Positions 1-7,868 of a stretch of 29,042 bases of DNA are shown piece by piece. The notes under the pieces were generated by a model that searched no databases, was not told the origin of the DNA, and worked only from the letters and a program-made list of their open reading frames with translations. Position 1 is the first letter of the stretch; every line of letters begins with the position of its first letter. A program made the position numbers and the translations under genes. Source of the DNA: GCA-2731375 sp964507245 (GTDB lineage: Bacteria; Pseudomonadota; Alphaproteobacteria; GCA-2731375); NCBI GenBank assembly GCA_964507245.1, contig CAZDQC010000033.1, positions 1 to 29,042 on the forward strand, given 5' to 3'.

Positions 1-1656
1 GCCGAACTGCCGGCCGTAGAGGCGACCTATCCCCTGACCACAGGCCTGACAGCCAAGCCACTGCATCGCGCCGTGCGTGGAGCCCTGGACCAGGCCCCCG
101 AATTACCAGAATGGCAGGACCCAGCCTGGTTAGAGAAAAACAACTGGCCATCTTGGAGGGAAGCTCTTTTTTCAGCGCATGCTCCGGATAGCCAGACCGA
201 GATGGAAGCTGATAACCCGAACCGCCGCCGGTTGGCCTACGACGAGTTGCTAGCCAATCAACTGGCTCTAGCCCTGATCCGACATGCCGCACGACGGCGC
301 GCTGGTCGGGTAATTAGTGGCGATGGCGGCTTGCGGCGCAAACTCGCGGCAACCCTGCCGTATATGTTGACCGAGGGACAGCAGGAGGTCTTGCACGACA
401 TCCAGTCTGATATGGCAAAGCCCATGCGCATGCTTCGCCTTTTGCAAGGAGATGTGGGCAGCGGCAAGACCGTGGTGGCCCTGACCGCCATGCTGGCGGC
501 GGTAGAAAGCCGAGGGCAGGCAGCCTTTATGGTGCCGACAGAGATCTTGGCACGACAACATCTGGAGACATTAACCGCGTTTTGCAAAGACCTGCCAATC
601 CGCATCCAGATCCTGACTGGGCGTAACAAGGGAAGACCGAGGCAAGCTATTCTTGAGGATTTAGCGCAAGGCCAGATCGATATCATGATTGGCACCCATG
701 CCCTGTTCACGGAGGATGTGGTTTTCAAGGATTTGGCCCTGACGGTAATCGACGAACAACACCGATTTGGTGTGCACCAACGTCTGAACCTAGGTGACAA
801 AGGCGCGGCGGCGGACGTTCTGGTGATGACGGCAACACCCATCCCACGTACCTTGAGCATGACAGTCTATGGCGACATGGATATCTCACTCCTGCACGGC
901 AAGCCGCCTGGACGAGAGCCGGTAGATACTCGTTCCGTCCCACTCAGCCGCCTGGATCAGGTGGTTGCCGGTGTGCAACGGGCGGTGGACAACGGTGCTC
1001 GGGCCTTCTGGGTCTGTCCCTTGGTAGAAGAAAACGAGCAGTTGGACTTAGCGGCAGCAGAGGAACGTCACGGCGCCCTGGCGCAAGTCTTTGGTGCGGA
1101 TCAGGTGGGACTAGTACATAGCCGTATAAGTACCAGAGATAAGGACGCTTCCATGGCCGCCTTCATCGATGGCGAAACAAAGATCCTGGTCGCCACCACG
1201 GTAATCGAAGTGGGTGTGGATGTGCCTGAGGCCACCATCATGGTTATAGAACATGCCGAGCGCTTCGGCCTCGCGCAACTGCACCAATTGCGCGGCCGTG
1301 TCGGCCGGGGGGGTCAGCAAAGCCATTGCCTACTGCTATACGCCGAACCGCACGGTGAAACTGCCAGGGCCCGCATCGCCATCATGCGCGAGACCGACGA
1401 CGGCTTCCGTATCGCCGAAGAAGATTTGCGCCTACGCGGCACTGGCGAACTATTAGGTACACGTCAAAGCGGCTTCCCTAACTTCCGCCTGGCCGACCCC
1501 ATGGCCCACCAGGACTTGATGGAAGTCGCGAGAGATGACGCCCGATTGATCTTGGAGATGGATCCATATCTAGAGGGCATACGCGGCGACGCCCTTCGGA
1601 CATTGCTTTATTTGTTTGAACGCGAAGCGGCTGTAAAATTGTTGCGATCTGGTTGA
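1..1656 (+). CDS. recG: ATP-dependent DNA helicase RecG (5' end cut by window)
   Basis: RecG is a superfamily 2 helicase that drives branch migration and fork regression at Holliday junctions and stalled forks. The reading frame is open from base 1, so the true start lies upstream; 551 residues are present of a family length near 690-700, and the missing part is most of the wedge domain. Visible motifs include YPLTTGLT just after the start of the window, Walker A GDVGSGKT, the DEQH box (DEQHRFG), TATPIPRT (motif III) and the C-terminal helicase motif GRVGRGGQQSHCLLL. The C-terminal tail with LGTRQSGFPNFRLAD is also typical of RecG. It is the only plus-strand gene left of the central operon and faces the cupin remnant tail to tail. 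Nothing is unusual apart from the window truncation. Confidence 0.97.
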   Translation, partial: AELPAVEATYPLTTGLTAKPLHRAVRGALDQAPELPEWQDPAWLEKNNWPSWREALFSAHAPDSQTEMEADNPNRRRLAYDELLANQLALALIRHAARRRAGRVISGDGGLRRKLAATLPYMLTEGQQEVLHDIQSDMAKPMRMLRLLQGDVGSGKTVVALTAMLAAVESRGQAAFMVPTEILARQHLETLTAFCKDLPIRIQILTGRNKGRPRQAILEDLAQGQIDIMIGTHALFTEDVVFKDLALTVIDEQHRFGVHQRLNLGDKGAAADVLVMTATPIPRTLSMTVYGDMDISLLHGKPPGREPVDTRSVPLSRLDQVVAGVQRAVDNGARAFWVCPLVEENEQLDLAAAEERHGALAQVFGADQVGLVHSRISTRDKDASMAAFIDGETKILVATTVIEVGVDVPEATIMVIEHAERFGLAQLHQLRGRVGRGGQQSHCLLLYAEPHGETARARIAIMRETDDGFRIAEEDLRLRGTGELLGTRQSGFPNFRLADPMAHQDLMEVARDDARLILEMDPYLEGIRGDALRTLLYLFEREAAVKLLRSG

Positions 1657-1662
1657 TTACGT

Positions 1663-1989
1663 TTAATCAAATCTGCGTTCAATCCCCATCGGATTAGTTA
1701 GGAAATAGAAAAACCGCCCCGGCACATTGCCGGTATTTTTGACCTTGTATTTCCAGCCAATGTTGCAGTGGGTACAGTCGCCAGGTTTCAAAACATAATT
1801 CCCATCCATGGCGTCAACATCGGAGCCCCACCAGACGGTGAATTCACCTTCTAAGATATAATAGAACTCGTCTCACGGGCCGTAATGATGAGGCACGGTG
1901 CCGTCGTCTTGTTCTTGAATAGCGAAAATGCAGGTTTCCTCGCCCGGGGCCGAACATTGGCACGTCCAGGACTCGCTTGACCTAGGGTT
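1663..1989 (-). pseudogene. Degraded cupin-domain protein gene with internal TGA
   Basis: Read on the minus strand, this stretch encodes a recognisable cupin barrel. First comes the metal-site-like PHHYGP, then a TGA codon at 1873-1875, then in the same frame DEFYYILEGEF, VLKPGDCTHC and a C-terminal FYFLTNPMGIERRF ending at a TAA (1663-1665). Upstream of about 1990 the frame runs into TAA and no start is available; part of the expected N-terminus appears to continue in another frame. In related cupins the position of the TGA is often Trp, so a TGG to TGA change would explain it. I infer a pseudogene with one nonsense change and a damaged 5' end. A sequencing or assembly error at one base could not by itself restore the whole gene. 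The biochemical role cannot be stated beyond a small cupin_2-like barrel. Confidence 0.6.
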
Positions 1990-2273
1990 TTATAGATTCT
2001 TATGACACAAAATGCTTCCTCACCCAAAATTGGGACCAACCTTAGTGCCACTGCCACTCTCACCAAAGCAGGTTTCTATTCCAAAAGCTCTAAACACGGA
2101 GTCCGAGGACGCTTGTCCAAACGGATACCCGATGGGGCCACTGGATTAACGAAACACCCATGGACAAATCTCAAACGACTTCGAATTTTCCCGCCATCAT
2201 GACGAATAACAGGAGCTGACGCTCAAAGAAACCTTTCAAACCTTGTTCGGCCTGACCACCTATCCTTTTCCCA
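1990..2273. other. Intergenic stretch with no recognisable gene
   Basis: Between the broken 5' end of the cupin remnant and the tdk stop codon I see no convincing coding sequence on either strand. Short open frames exist but carry no family motifs. The stretch may include decayed upstream sequence of the cupin gene. No strong hairpin followed by a T-run was found that would serve as a terminator for recG or tdk. Confidence 0.5.
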
Positions 2274-2879
2274 CTAGTCACCTACAAGTGCCCTCTCGTC
2301 CTGCTCTGCCATCGCGGCCTTCCAATGGGTCCGGCAGACGGAGACGTAACGGTTGTTACCGCCAATCACCACCTGTTCGCCGTCCTTCACCGCCCTACCA
2401 TTTTCGTCCAGACGCAGCACCATCGTGGCCTTCTTGCCGCAGCGGCAGATGGTTTTCACCTCTCGCATTTCATCAGCAATGGCCAGCAGACGTTCGCTGC
2501 CTGGGAACAATTGCCCCTGAAAATCTGTCCGCAAGCCATAGGCGATAACGGGAATTGACAGATGGTCGGCCACATCGGTCAATTGCTCCACCTGCCCCTT
2601 GGTCAAAAATTGTGCTTCGTCCACCAGAACACAGGCTATCCCTTCCTGTTTGTGCCGCCTCTCCACCTGGGCATACAGATCATCGTCCCGGCCAAACAAA
2701 TCTGCCTCCGCCTCCAATCCGATACGCGAGCTGATCTTCCGTGTACCATAGCGGTCATCCAGGGCAGCAGTGAACAGCATCGTCCTCATACCCATTTCCT
2801 GGTAGTTGTAGCTAGATTGCAGCAGGATTGTGCTTTTTCCCGCATTCATGGATGAATAGTAGAAATACAGCTTAGCCAT
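2274..2879 (-). CDS. tdk: Thymidine kinase (type II)
   Basis: Thymidine kinase phosphorylates thymidine to dTMP with ATP in the nucleotide salvage pathway. The 201-residue length matches the bacterial type II family. Motifs seen are the P-loop MNAGKST at residues 11-17, the DEAQFL box with the likely general base Glu88, the lasso region around YGLRTDFQGQLF (114-125), and a zinc ribbon with Cys145, Cys147, Cys182 and His185. The ATG start is preceded by a GGGAG Shine-Dalgarno sequence at suitable spacing. It stands apart from its neighbours and is probably transcribed alone or from the upstream minus-strand genes. All key residues are present. Confidence 0.97.
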   Translation of the reverse strand: MAKLYFYYSSMNAGKSTILLQSSYNYQEMGMRTMLFTAALDDRYGTRKISSRIGLEAEADLFGRDDDLYAQVERRHKQEGIACVLVDEAQFLTKGQVEQLTDVADHLSIPVIAYGLRTDFQGQLFPGSERLLAIADEMREVKTICRCGKKATMVLRLDENGRAVKDGEQVVIGGNNRYVSVCRTHWKAAMAEQDERALVGD

Positions 2880-2925
2880 TCAGACGGGCTCCCGAATCCC
2901 CAATTGAGCGCCAAGGATAGCAGAT

Positions 2926-3033
2926 TCAGGCAACCCTAACGTCGCCAACGCCGATGATGGCCTGGATGTTATTGCCCTGATTTGATACCAGGAAACCAGC
3001 CTTAATTTCTATTGAGTCGGCGAAAATGACCTG
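2926..3033 (-). other. Open frame continuing past the RraA-like stop codon
   Basis: Directly after the TAG of the RraA-like gene the same frame stays open for 35 codons, to a TGA at 2926-2928. The translation contains KAGFLVSNQGNNIQAIIG, which looks more like protein than random sequence and faintly recalls phosphotransfer EIIB-type segments. It has no start codon or ribosome binding site of its own. It could be the tail of a lost gene, or pure chance. I assign no function. Confidence 0.2.
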
Positions 3034-3696
3034 CTACGGCGCCAATTCCATTGGGCTGAGATCTAGGATATCCGTGAAAGATTCCCCAGCGTTGATGCGC
3101 CGATCCCATTCTGCTTCCGCAGCCAACGTCTCGCGGCAAACTGTCAGGACTTTATTGATGCGACGGCGCGGAACGACTGTGACGCCGTCATCATCGCCGA
3201 TCACCAGATCGCCGCTCTCCACCAACGTACCGCCGCAAGAGATCGGCGCACCTACGTCGCCAATGTAGCTGTAATTGGGACCTGCCGGGGTAATCGCCCG
3301 GGTGAAGCATGGAATATCCAGCTCGCGAATTTCCGCTACGTCGCGGATGGCGCCGTCGATGATCAGGCCGGCCACGCCTCGACACGAGGCCTCGTTGGCC
3401 ATATTGCCTCCCAGTATGGCGTTGTCCATACAGCCACCACCATCCACGATCAGTATATCGCCCGGCTTGGTCTGGGAAATACCATGCAACAGCGGCGTGA
3501 TGTCACCGGCTATGGCTCGGACTGTCAGAGCCTGACCCAGCATGCGATAGCCGGGTTTGATAGGCCTGATTGCCGCCGCCAAGGTTCCCGCCTTGTTCAT
3601 AGAGTCAGAGGCGATGGGCGAACGGATGTATGCCCATCTCGCTAGTGCCTTAGCACCTAACCGGTGTTTCGGCAGGGCATGCAGATGGATCACCAT
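3034..3696 (-). CDS. RraA-family protein, HMG/CHA aldolase-like
   Basis: This 220-residue protein belongs to the RraA-like fold shared by the RNase E regulator RraA and by 4-hydroxy-4-methyl-2-oxoglutarate / 4-carboxy-4-hydroxy-2-oxoadipate aldolases. The aldolases split these acids to pyruvate plus an oxo acid with a divalent metal. The diagnostic run is visible: IVDGGG, then GGNMANEA, then a Gly-rich helix leading to LIIDGAIRD, where the Arg-Asp pair binds substrate and metal in aldolases. The presence of that pair and the catabolic neighbour favour an aldolase or related lyase over a true RraA. The start lies only 5 nt after the stop of the acyl-CoA dehydrogenase and has no clear Shine-Dalgarno of its own, so translation is probably coupled. 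Exact substrate unknown. Confidence 0.85.
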   Translation of the reverse strand: MVIHLHALPKHRLGAKALARWAYIRSPIASDSMNKAGTLAAAIRPIKPGYRMLGQALTVRAIAGDITPLLHGISQTKPGDILIVDGGGCMDNAILGGNMANEASCRGVAGLIIDGAIRDVAEIRELDIPCFTRAITPAGPNYSYIGDVGAPISCGGTLVESGDLVIGDDDGVTVVPRRRINKVLTVCRETLAAEAEWDRRINAGESFTDILDLSPMELAP

Positions 3697-3701
3697 GGCT
3701 A

Positions 3702-4913
3702 CTACATCCCCAGGATCCGTTTGGCTATAATCTCATGCTGCACCTCATTAGAGCCACCATAGATCGTGGCCTTGCGCTGATTAAAATAGCGCCCGGCGGC
3801 AGCGATAGAATAATCTGGCCCAATCGGCGGCACATTGGCTCCCACATCCAGAACCCCGCGATCAAAGGGCGAGGCATAATAGGCAGTCGCCTCCACCATC
3901 AGTTCACCAATAAATTGGGTCATGGAGGAACCCTGGCATTTCAGAATGGACGATTCAGCGCCCACGCGCTGGCCAGCGCTAAGCGCACTCAAAGTCCGCA
4001 GCTCCGTATATTGAATGGCGTCGATTGAGACTTCTAATTGCGCCAGCTTGGCAGCGAAGGCTGGGTCATCAATCAACCGGGCGCCGTCGGCTCGTTCCTG
4101 TTTGGCAATCTCCTTAACCCTGGCCACGCCGCCCTGTAGGCCGCCGGCGTACGCGTTACCGCGCTCAAACTCCAGCAAATACTTTGCGACGGTCCACCCG
4201 GCGTTTTCGTCGCCGATGCGGTTTGCTCGCGGAACGCGCACGTCTTCAAAGAACACCTGGTTAACTTCCTGATCAGGCGCCTGAGTTTGATCCATCAGAA
4301 CAATGGGCTCCACAGTAATGCCCGGTGTATCCATGGGCATCAGCAGGAACGAGATGCCTTCCTGGCGCTTACCTTCGGTTGAGGTTCGCACCAGACAGAA
4401 AATCCAATCTGCCCGTTGTGCCATAGTGGTCCAAATTTTGGATCCGTTTACGATATAGTCATCGCCATCGGACACGGCACGCATTTGCAATGAGGCAAGG
4501 TCCGAGCCTGACCCTGGCTCCGAATAACCCTGGCACCACCACACGTTGGATTCCAATATATCGGGTAGGAACTTCTTTTTCTGTTCGTCCGTGCCAAACT
4601 CCATAATTACCGGCGCCACCATCTTCAGGCCAAAGGCAATAGGGCGCAGACAACCAGCCTTCATCATCTCGGTCTCATAGATATATTTCTGGGTGGCCGA
4701 CCAGCCGGGACCACCGAAATCAACTGGCCAATTCGGTGCGATCCACCCCTTTTTGTAAAGGGCTTTCTGCCAGGCGACGTAGGCTTCCTTATCAATATAT
4801 CCAGTTAGGGATTTCGCGGTTTTAGCTCGGATTTCCTCCGTATGGTTTTCAGCAATGAAGGCCTGCACTTCTGCGCGAAAGGCCTCATCTTCGGCCGCAT
4901 ATTGAATATCCAC
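3702..4913 (-). CDS. Acyl-CoA dehydrogenase family protein
   Basis: This is a flavoprotein of the acyl-CoA dehydrogenase family (403 residues), expected to make an alpha,beta-double bond in an acyl-CoA using FAD and to pass electrons to ETF. Seen are the FAD-contact motif YSEPGSGSD (130-138), KIWTT (159-163) and the C-terminal YGGSNEVQHEI followed by AKRILGM. The catalytic Glu found in the YEGT position of medium-chain enzymes is Gly here. Glu250 in FERG lies where isovaleryl- and long-chain-type enzymes carry their base, so the enzyme may still be active with branched or bulky substrates. The start is GTG at 4913 with GGAGAGAG upstream. It heads a two-gene unit with the RraA-like gene. Confidence 0.92.
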   Translation of the reverse strand: MDIQYAAEDEAFRAEVQAFIAENHTEEIRAKTAKSLTGYIDKEAYVAWQKALYKKGWIAPNWPVDFGGPGWSATQKYIYETEMMKAGCLRPIAFGLKMVAPVIMEFGTDEQKKKFLPDILESNVWWCQGYSEPGSGSDLASLQMRAVSDGDDYIVNGSKIWTTMAQRADWIFCLVRTSTEGKRQEGISFLLMPMDTPGITVEPIVLMDQTQAPDQEVNQVFFEDVRVPRANRIGDENAGWTVAKYLLEFERGNAYAGGLQGGVARVKEIAKQERADGARLIDDPAFAAKLAQLEVSIDAIQYTELRTLSALSAGQRVGAESSILKCQGSSMTQFIGELMVEATAYYASPFDRGVLDVGANVPPIGPDYSIAAAGRYFNQRKATIYGGSNEVQHEIIAKRILGM

Positions 4914-4980
4914 GTCACACTCTCTCCGATGATTGGGCGATGCCTGTTGTCGCGGTTATAGCCTACATACCCTCGTTTTG

Positions 4981-5850
4981 TCAGGTCCTGGTGACGACGG
5001 CTTCGCGATAGGTGATATAGGCCCCGCAGGCAACAATAATGGCGCTGCCGAACCAGGCCCAAAAATCGGGAAACTCACCGAATATGAAAAACCCGAGGAT
5101 CACAGCGCCCACCAATTGCAAATAGACAAATGGCGAAATCACGGATACCTCTGCCCATTGGAAGGCCTTGACCACGCAAAGATGCCCCAGCCCTCCAAAC
5201 ACTCCGGTCGCAGCGAACAGCAGCCAATTGAGCGGTTCATCCGGCGTCACCCAAAAGAAAGGCCCTACCAGTGATGTCAGCAGCGCACCGAACACGGCGG
5301 TATAAATAATGGTCGTAACAGGGCTGTCCTGTCCTACTAGACGACGGGTCATGATTTGATAAAAGGAATAGAAGGTGGCAGAGGCAATCACAAATAATTC
5401 CGCACCATGAAAGGAGGCTCCGGCAGGTCTAATGATGATCAAGGCACCCGTGAACCCAATGGCCACGGCTGTCCAGCGGCGCGGGCCTACTCGCTCACCC
5501 AGCAATGGCACGGACAGGGCAGTTACGATGAATGGCGAGGTGAAACTTATCGAGGCCGCGGTGGTCAAAGGCAGGTAGTTAAGTGCAATGAAATAACTAG
5601 TCGTCGATCCCAGCAGCAGCAGTGACCGCAACAGCTGAGCGCCTATGTTTTTGGTCCTGAACAACGCCCGTCCCTGAAAGGGCAAAAAAATTATCAACAT
5701 AAGAAAAAAATGGCCAAGATACCGCACCCATAGCACCTGCTGGACCGCATAGGTTTCGCCCAACAGTTTGACCGAGGCATTGAGAAAGGGAAATAAGCCC
5801 ACGGCAAGGCACATATAGGCGATTCCGCGGGCGGTGTGGTTGGCAATCAT
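4981..5850 (-). CDS. EamA/DMT-superfamily membrane transporter
   Basis: A 289-residue integral inner-membrane protein with about ten hydrophobic segments arranged as two EamA repeats, as in drug/metabolite exporters of the 10-TMS type. The first repeat contains FLNASVKLLG and ends near ALIIIRPAG. The second starts near ELFVIASATFYSFYQIM and ends with FGSAIIVACGAYITYRE. Members export amino acids, metabolites or drugs; the substrate cannot be read from sequence. It is divergent from the central operon across about 120 nt, so the two could share a control region, and it lies 67 nt upstream of the acyl-CoA dehydrogenase on the same strand. No strong Shine-Dalgarno precedes the chosen ATG, but homologous N-termini fit this start. 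Confidence 0.93.
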   Translation of the reverse strand: MIANHTARGIAYMCLAVGLFPFLNASVKLLGETYAVQQVLWVRYLGHFFLMLIIFLPFQGRALFRTKNIGAQLLRSLLLLGSTTSYFIALNYLPLTTAASISFTSPFIVTALSVPLLGERVGPRRWTAVAIGFTGALIIIRPAGASFHGAELFVIASATFYSFYQIMTRRLVGQDSPVTTIIYTAVFGALLTSLVGPFFWVTPDEPLNWLLFAATGVFGGLGHLCVVKAFQWAEVSVISPFVYLQLVGAVILGFFIFGEFPDFWAWFGSAIIVACGAYITYREAVVTRT

Positions 5851-5971
5851 TCAAATGGGCAATCAAGCTGGTGGAGGCCGGGTCGATTGGTTGGCTTTTT
5901 TTCCGCCAACATATAGCATTCCCATGATACGGCTACGCATTATTCCACTCACAATAGGGAATTAGCCCGTT
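5851..5971. promoter_or_regulatory. Divergent intergenic region, likely promoter of the central operon
   Basis: This 121-nt gap separates the EamA transporter (minus) from the first gene of the 12.7 kb plus-strand operon, so it must hold promoters for both directions or at least for the operon. A TTGGCT at 5891-5896 followed by TAGCAT at 5914-5919 (17 nt apart) is a passable sigma-70-like pair, inside an otherwise AT-rich patch. No regulator gene is adjacent, and I found no clear operator palindrome or cobalamin-riboswitch-like structure. The promoter assignment is inference from gene arrangement plus a weak match. Confidence 0.35.
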
Positions 5972-6553
5972 ATGACAGACAGCAATGCACCGGCCACGCG
6001 CGGCATCCATCATTTGGCCCTGAATACCGAGGATATGAAAATGACCATCGATTATTATATCGATGTCCTCGGCATGAAATTGGTGCATGCCATGAAGATA
6101 CCAGCGGGACTGGGCTCAGGCCCAAATAACCGGGGAAATCCGCCCTATGAAAACCTGCGGCACTATTTCTTCGACATGGGGAACGACAGCCTGTTGGCAT
6201 TCTTCGAAATACCTGAAGGTGAAAAGCAGGTCGGAGACCGGGACGCCCTTGCGGCAATGCAACATGTATCATTTTCGATGCTGCCGGATGCCTTCGAAGC
6301 CCTGCAGCTTCGCCTGAAGGAACGGGATATCGACACCATCGGGCCTTTGGAAGTTTTGCCCGGCGTCTTCTCTGTCTACTTTTTCGATCCCAATGGCATT
6401 CGATTGGAAGCGTCTTGCCAACCGGCCGACGGCAAGACGCCCAGGATCGCGACGGCGGCGACCCAAACGAAGTCGCAGGCCCGCGCGGAATTGGCGACGC
6501 TGACTGATGACGACGACTGGATCACCAAGCGTGTAGCCGCATTGCCGGATTGA
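5972..6553 (+). CDS. VOC-superfamily metalloprotein (glyoxalase/extradiol dioxygenase-like)
   Basis: A 193-residue single-module vicinal-oxygen-chelate protein. The core shows the paired beta-alpha-beta-beta-beta pattern: GIHHLALNTEDM near the start, MQHVSFSM in the middle and NGIRLEAS before a charged tail of about 40 residues. His14, His98 and Glu146 sit where the family places its metal ligands, so the 2-His-1-Glu site appears intact. Such proteins include glyoxalases, extradiol dioxygenases, isomerases and resistance enzymes; sequence alone does not choose between them. As the first gene of the operon, a ring-opening dioxygenase or an epimerase/isomerase role is plausible. The ATG at 5972 has only a weak upstream ATAGGGA. 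The C-terminal tail beyond residue about 150 has no family match I recognise. Confidence 0.88.
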   Translation: MTDSNAPATRGIHHLALNTEDMKMTIDYYIDVLGMKLVHAMKIPAGLGSGPNNRGNPPYENLRHYFFDMGNDSLLAFFEIPEGEKQVGDRDALAAMQHVSFSMLPDAFEALQLRLKERDIDTIGPLEVLPGVFSVYFFDPNGIRLEASCQPADGKTPRIATAATQTKSQARAELATLTDDDDWITKRVAALPD

Positions 6554-6632
6554 TGAGGAGTTTCCGCCTTAACACCAACCTTGCTACTCTTGTGAAAAGA
6601 ATTTCGAATAGGCGATTAGGAAAGACTGACTG

Positions 6633-7868
6633 ATGTTTCAAGATATCATTGAGCGCACCGGAGACCATCCGAATGTGGCCTGGCGGGGCCGTTTCGCGGA
6701 CGCTTGTATCGAACTCTGTATCGATGGCGAGAGCCAATATTTGTTTTATGACGCTCACGGCGTGCGGATCGGTCCCAATCGACCGGGTCTCAGGGTCACC
6801 TTCCGGCTGGAAGCAAGCGGAAACGATTGGCGGGAACTGATCACGGCCAATCCTCGGCCAGGCCTACAATCTCTCTCGGCCATGCGCCGCACTGGGCATC
6901 TGAAGCTTAGCGGAGATCACGTGGCCTTTTACCAGAACCTTTTGCCACTGGAGCTGCTATTTTCCATGAGCCGGCCACGCCCGACGAAAGCCAACAGCAT
7001 TCCAACTCCGCCGATAATCGACCCCATCGTCGGTCGGTACATCAATTTGGCGTTCGAGGGCCGCCCCCATCGCATCTATTTTGAAGAGGCTGGCAGCGGA
7101 ATTCCGCTGATCTGCCTACATACCGCCGGTGCGGACGGGCGGCAGTACCGTGCAATCTTGAACGACGAGACAATCACGGAGAACTTCCGTGTCGTCGTGT
7201 TCGATCTGCCTTGGCATGGTAAATCTTCGCCACCCCCTGGATTCCAGGACGAGATTTATCAGTTGTCCACGGATCGTTATGTTGCCATCACGATGGCAGT
7301 AAAAGAGGCTCTGGAACTGGCCAATCCGGTGATCATGGGCTGTTCGATCGGCGGGCGGGCGGTGCTGCACTTAGCCTTGCGCCACGGCAACGAACTGCGC
7401 GCAGTGATCGGCCTGCAATCAGCACTCTATGCCGAGAACAGGATCGATGGAGAGCCCGAAGGTCTGCGCAGTATTCACCGGCCAGACGTGCATGGGCCGG
7501 AAATTTCTGGTGCCCTAATGATGGGCCTGATCGCGCCGCAATCCAATGGTACGGACGCCTGGGAAACTTTGTGGCATTACATGCAAGGCGGCCCCGGGGT
7601 ATTCATGGGGGATCTGAATTACTACTTCACCGACGGAGATATGCGAAACGGCGTCGCGCGTGACATCGATACTGCTCAGTGCCCTGTCCACCTTCTGACC
7701 GGTGAATACGACACCTCCGCTACCCCGGAACTCAGCAGTCAACTAGCCGAGGAGATCAACGCCACTTCTTTTCAGGTCATGAAAGGGATGGGCCATTTTC
7801 CCATGTCCGAAAACCCAGAAGAATTCCGCCGATATCTGTTGCCTGTGCTGGAGCAAATTGCCGCGTAA
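6633..7868 (+). CDS. Alpha/beta hydrolase with N-terminal SCP2-like domain
   Basis: This 411-residue protein is a fusion. Residues about 1-115 (VTFRLEASGNDWRELI, then GHLKLSGD) resemble an SCP2-like lipid/acyl-binding domain. Residues about 145-411 form a classical alpha/beta hydrolase with LICLHTAGADG as oxyanion-loop region, VVVFDLPWHGKS, and the nucleophile elbow GCSIGG with Ser238. Asp360 in TGEYD and His388 in GMGHFPMSENP complete the triad. It would hydrolyse an ester, amide, thioester or C-C bond in the cytoplasm; there is no signal peptide. Some alpha/beta hydrolases are kynurenine formamidases or meta-cleavage product hydrolases, which would fit next to the kynureninase and VOC genes, but this is a guess. 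AGGAAAG lies 8 nt before the ATG. The last codon directly abuts the next gene. Confidence 0.88.
   Translation: MFQDIIERTGDHPNVAWRGRFADACIELCIDGESQYLFYDAHGVRIGPNRPGLRVTFRLEASGNDWRELITANPRPGLQSLSAMRRTGHLKLSGDHVAFYQNLLPLELLFSMSRPRPTKANSIPTPPIIDPIVGRYINLAFEGRPHRIYFEEAGSGIPLICLHTAGADGRQYRAILNDETITENFRVVVFDLPWHGKSSPPPGFQDEIYQLSTDRYVAITMAVKEALELANPVIMGCSIGGRAVLHLALRHGNELRAVIGLQSALYAENRIDGEPEGLRSIHRPDVHGPEISGALMMGLIAPQSNGTDAWETLWHYMQGGPGVFMGDLNYYFTDGDMRNGVARDIDTAQCPVHLLTGEYDTSATPELSSQLAEEINATSFQVMKGMGHFPMSENPEEFRRYLLPVLEQIAA

Noticed and set aside
258..860. A 200-codon minus-strand frame opposite recG
   Set aside because: It lies wholly under conserved RecG helicase motifs, is rich in Arg, Ser and Pro and has no recognisable domain; a shadow of the real gene.
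5851..5971. Cobalamin riboswitch for the corrinoid-dependent operon
   Set aside because: The gap is only 121 nt and I see no B12-box-like sequence or suitable long structure.
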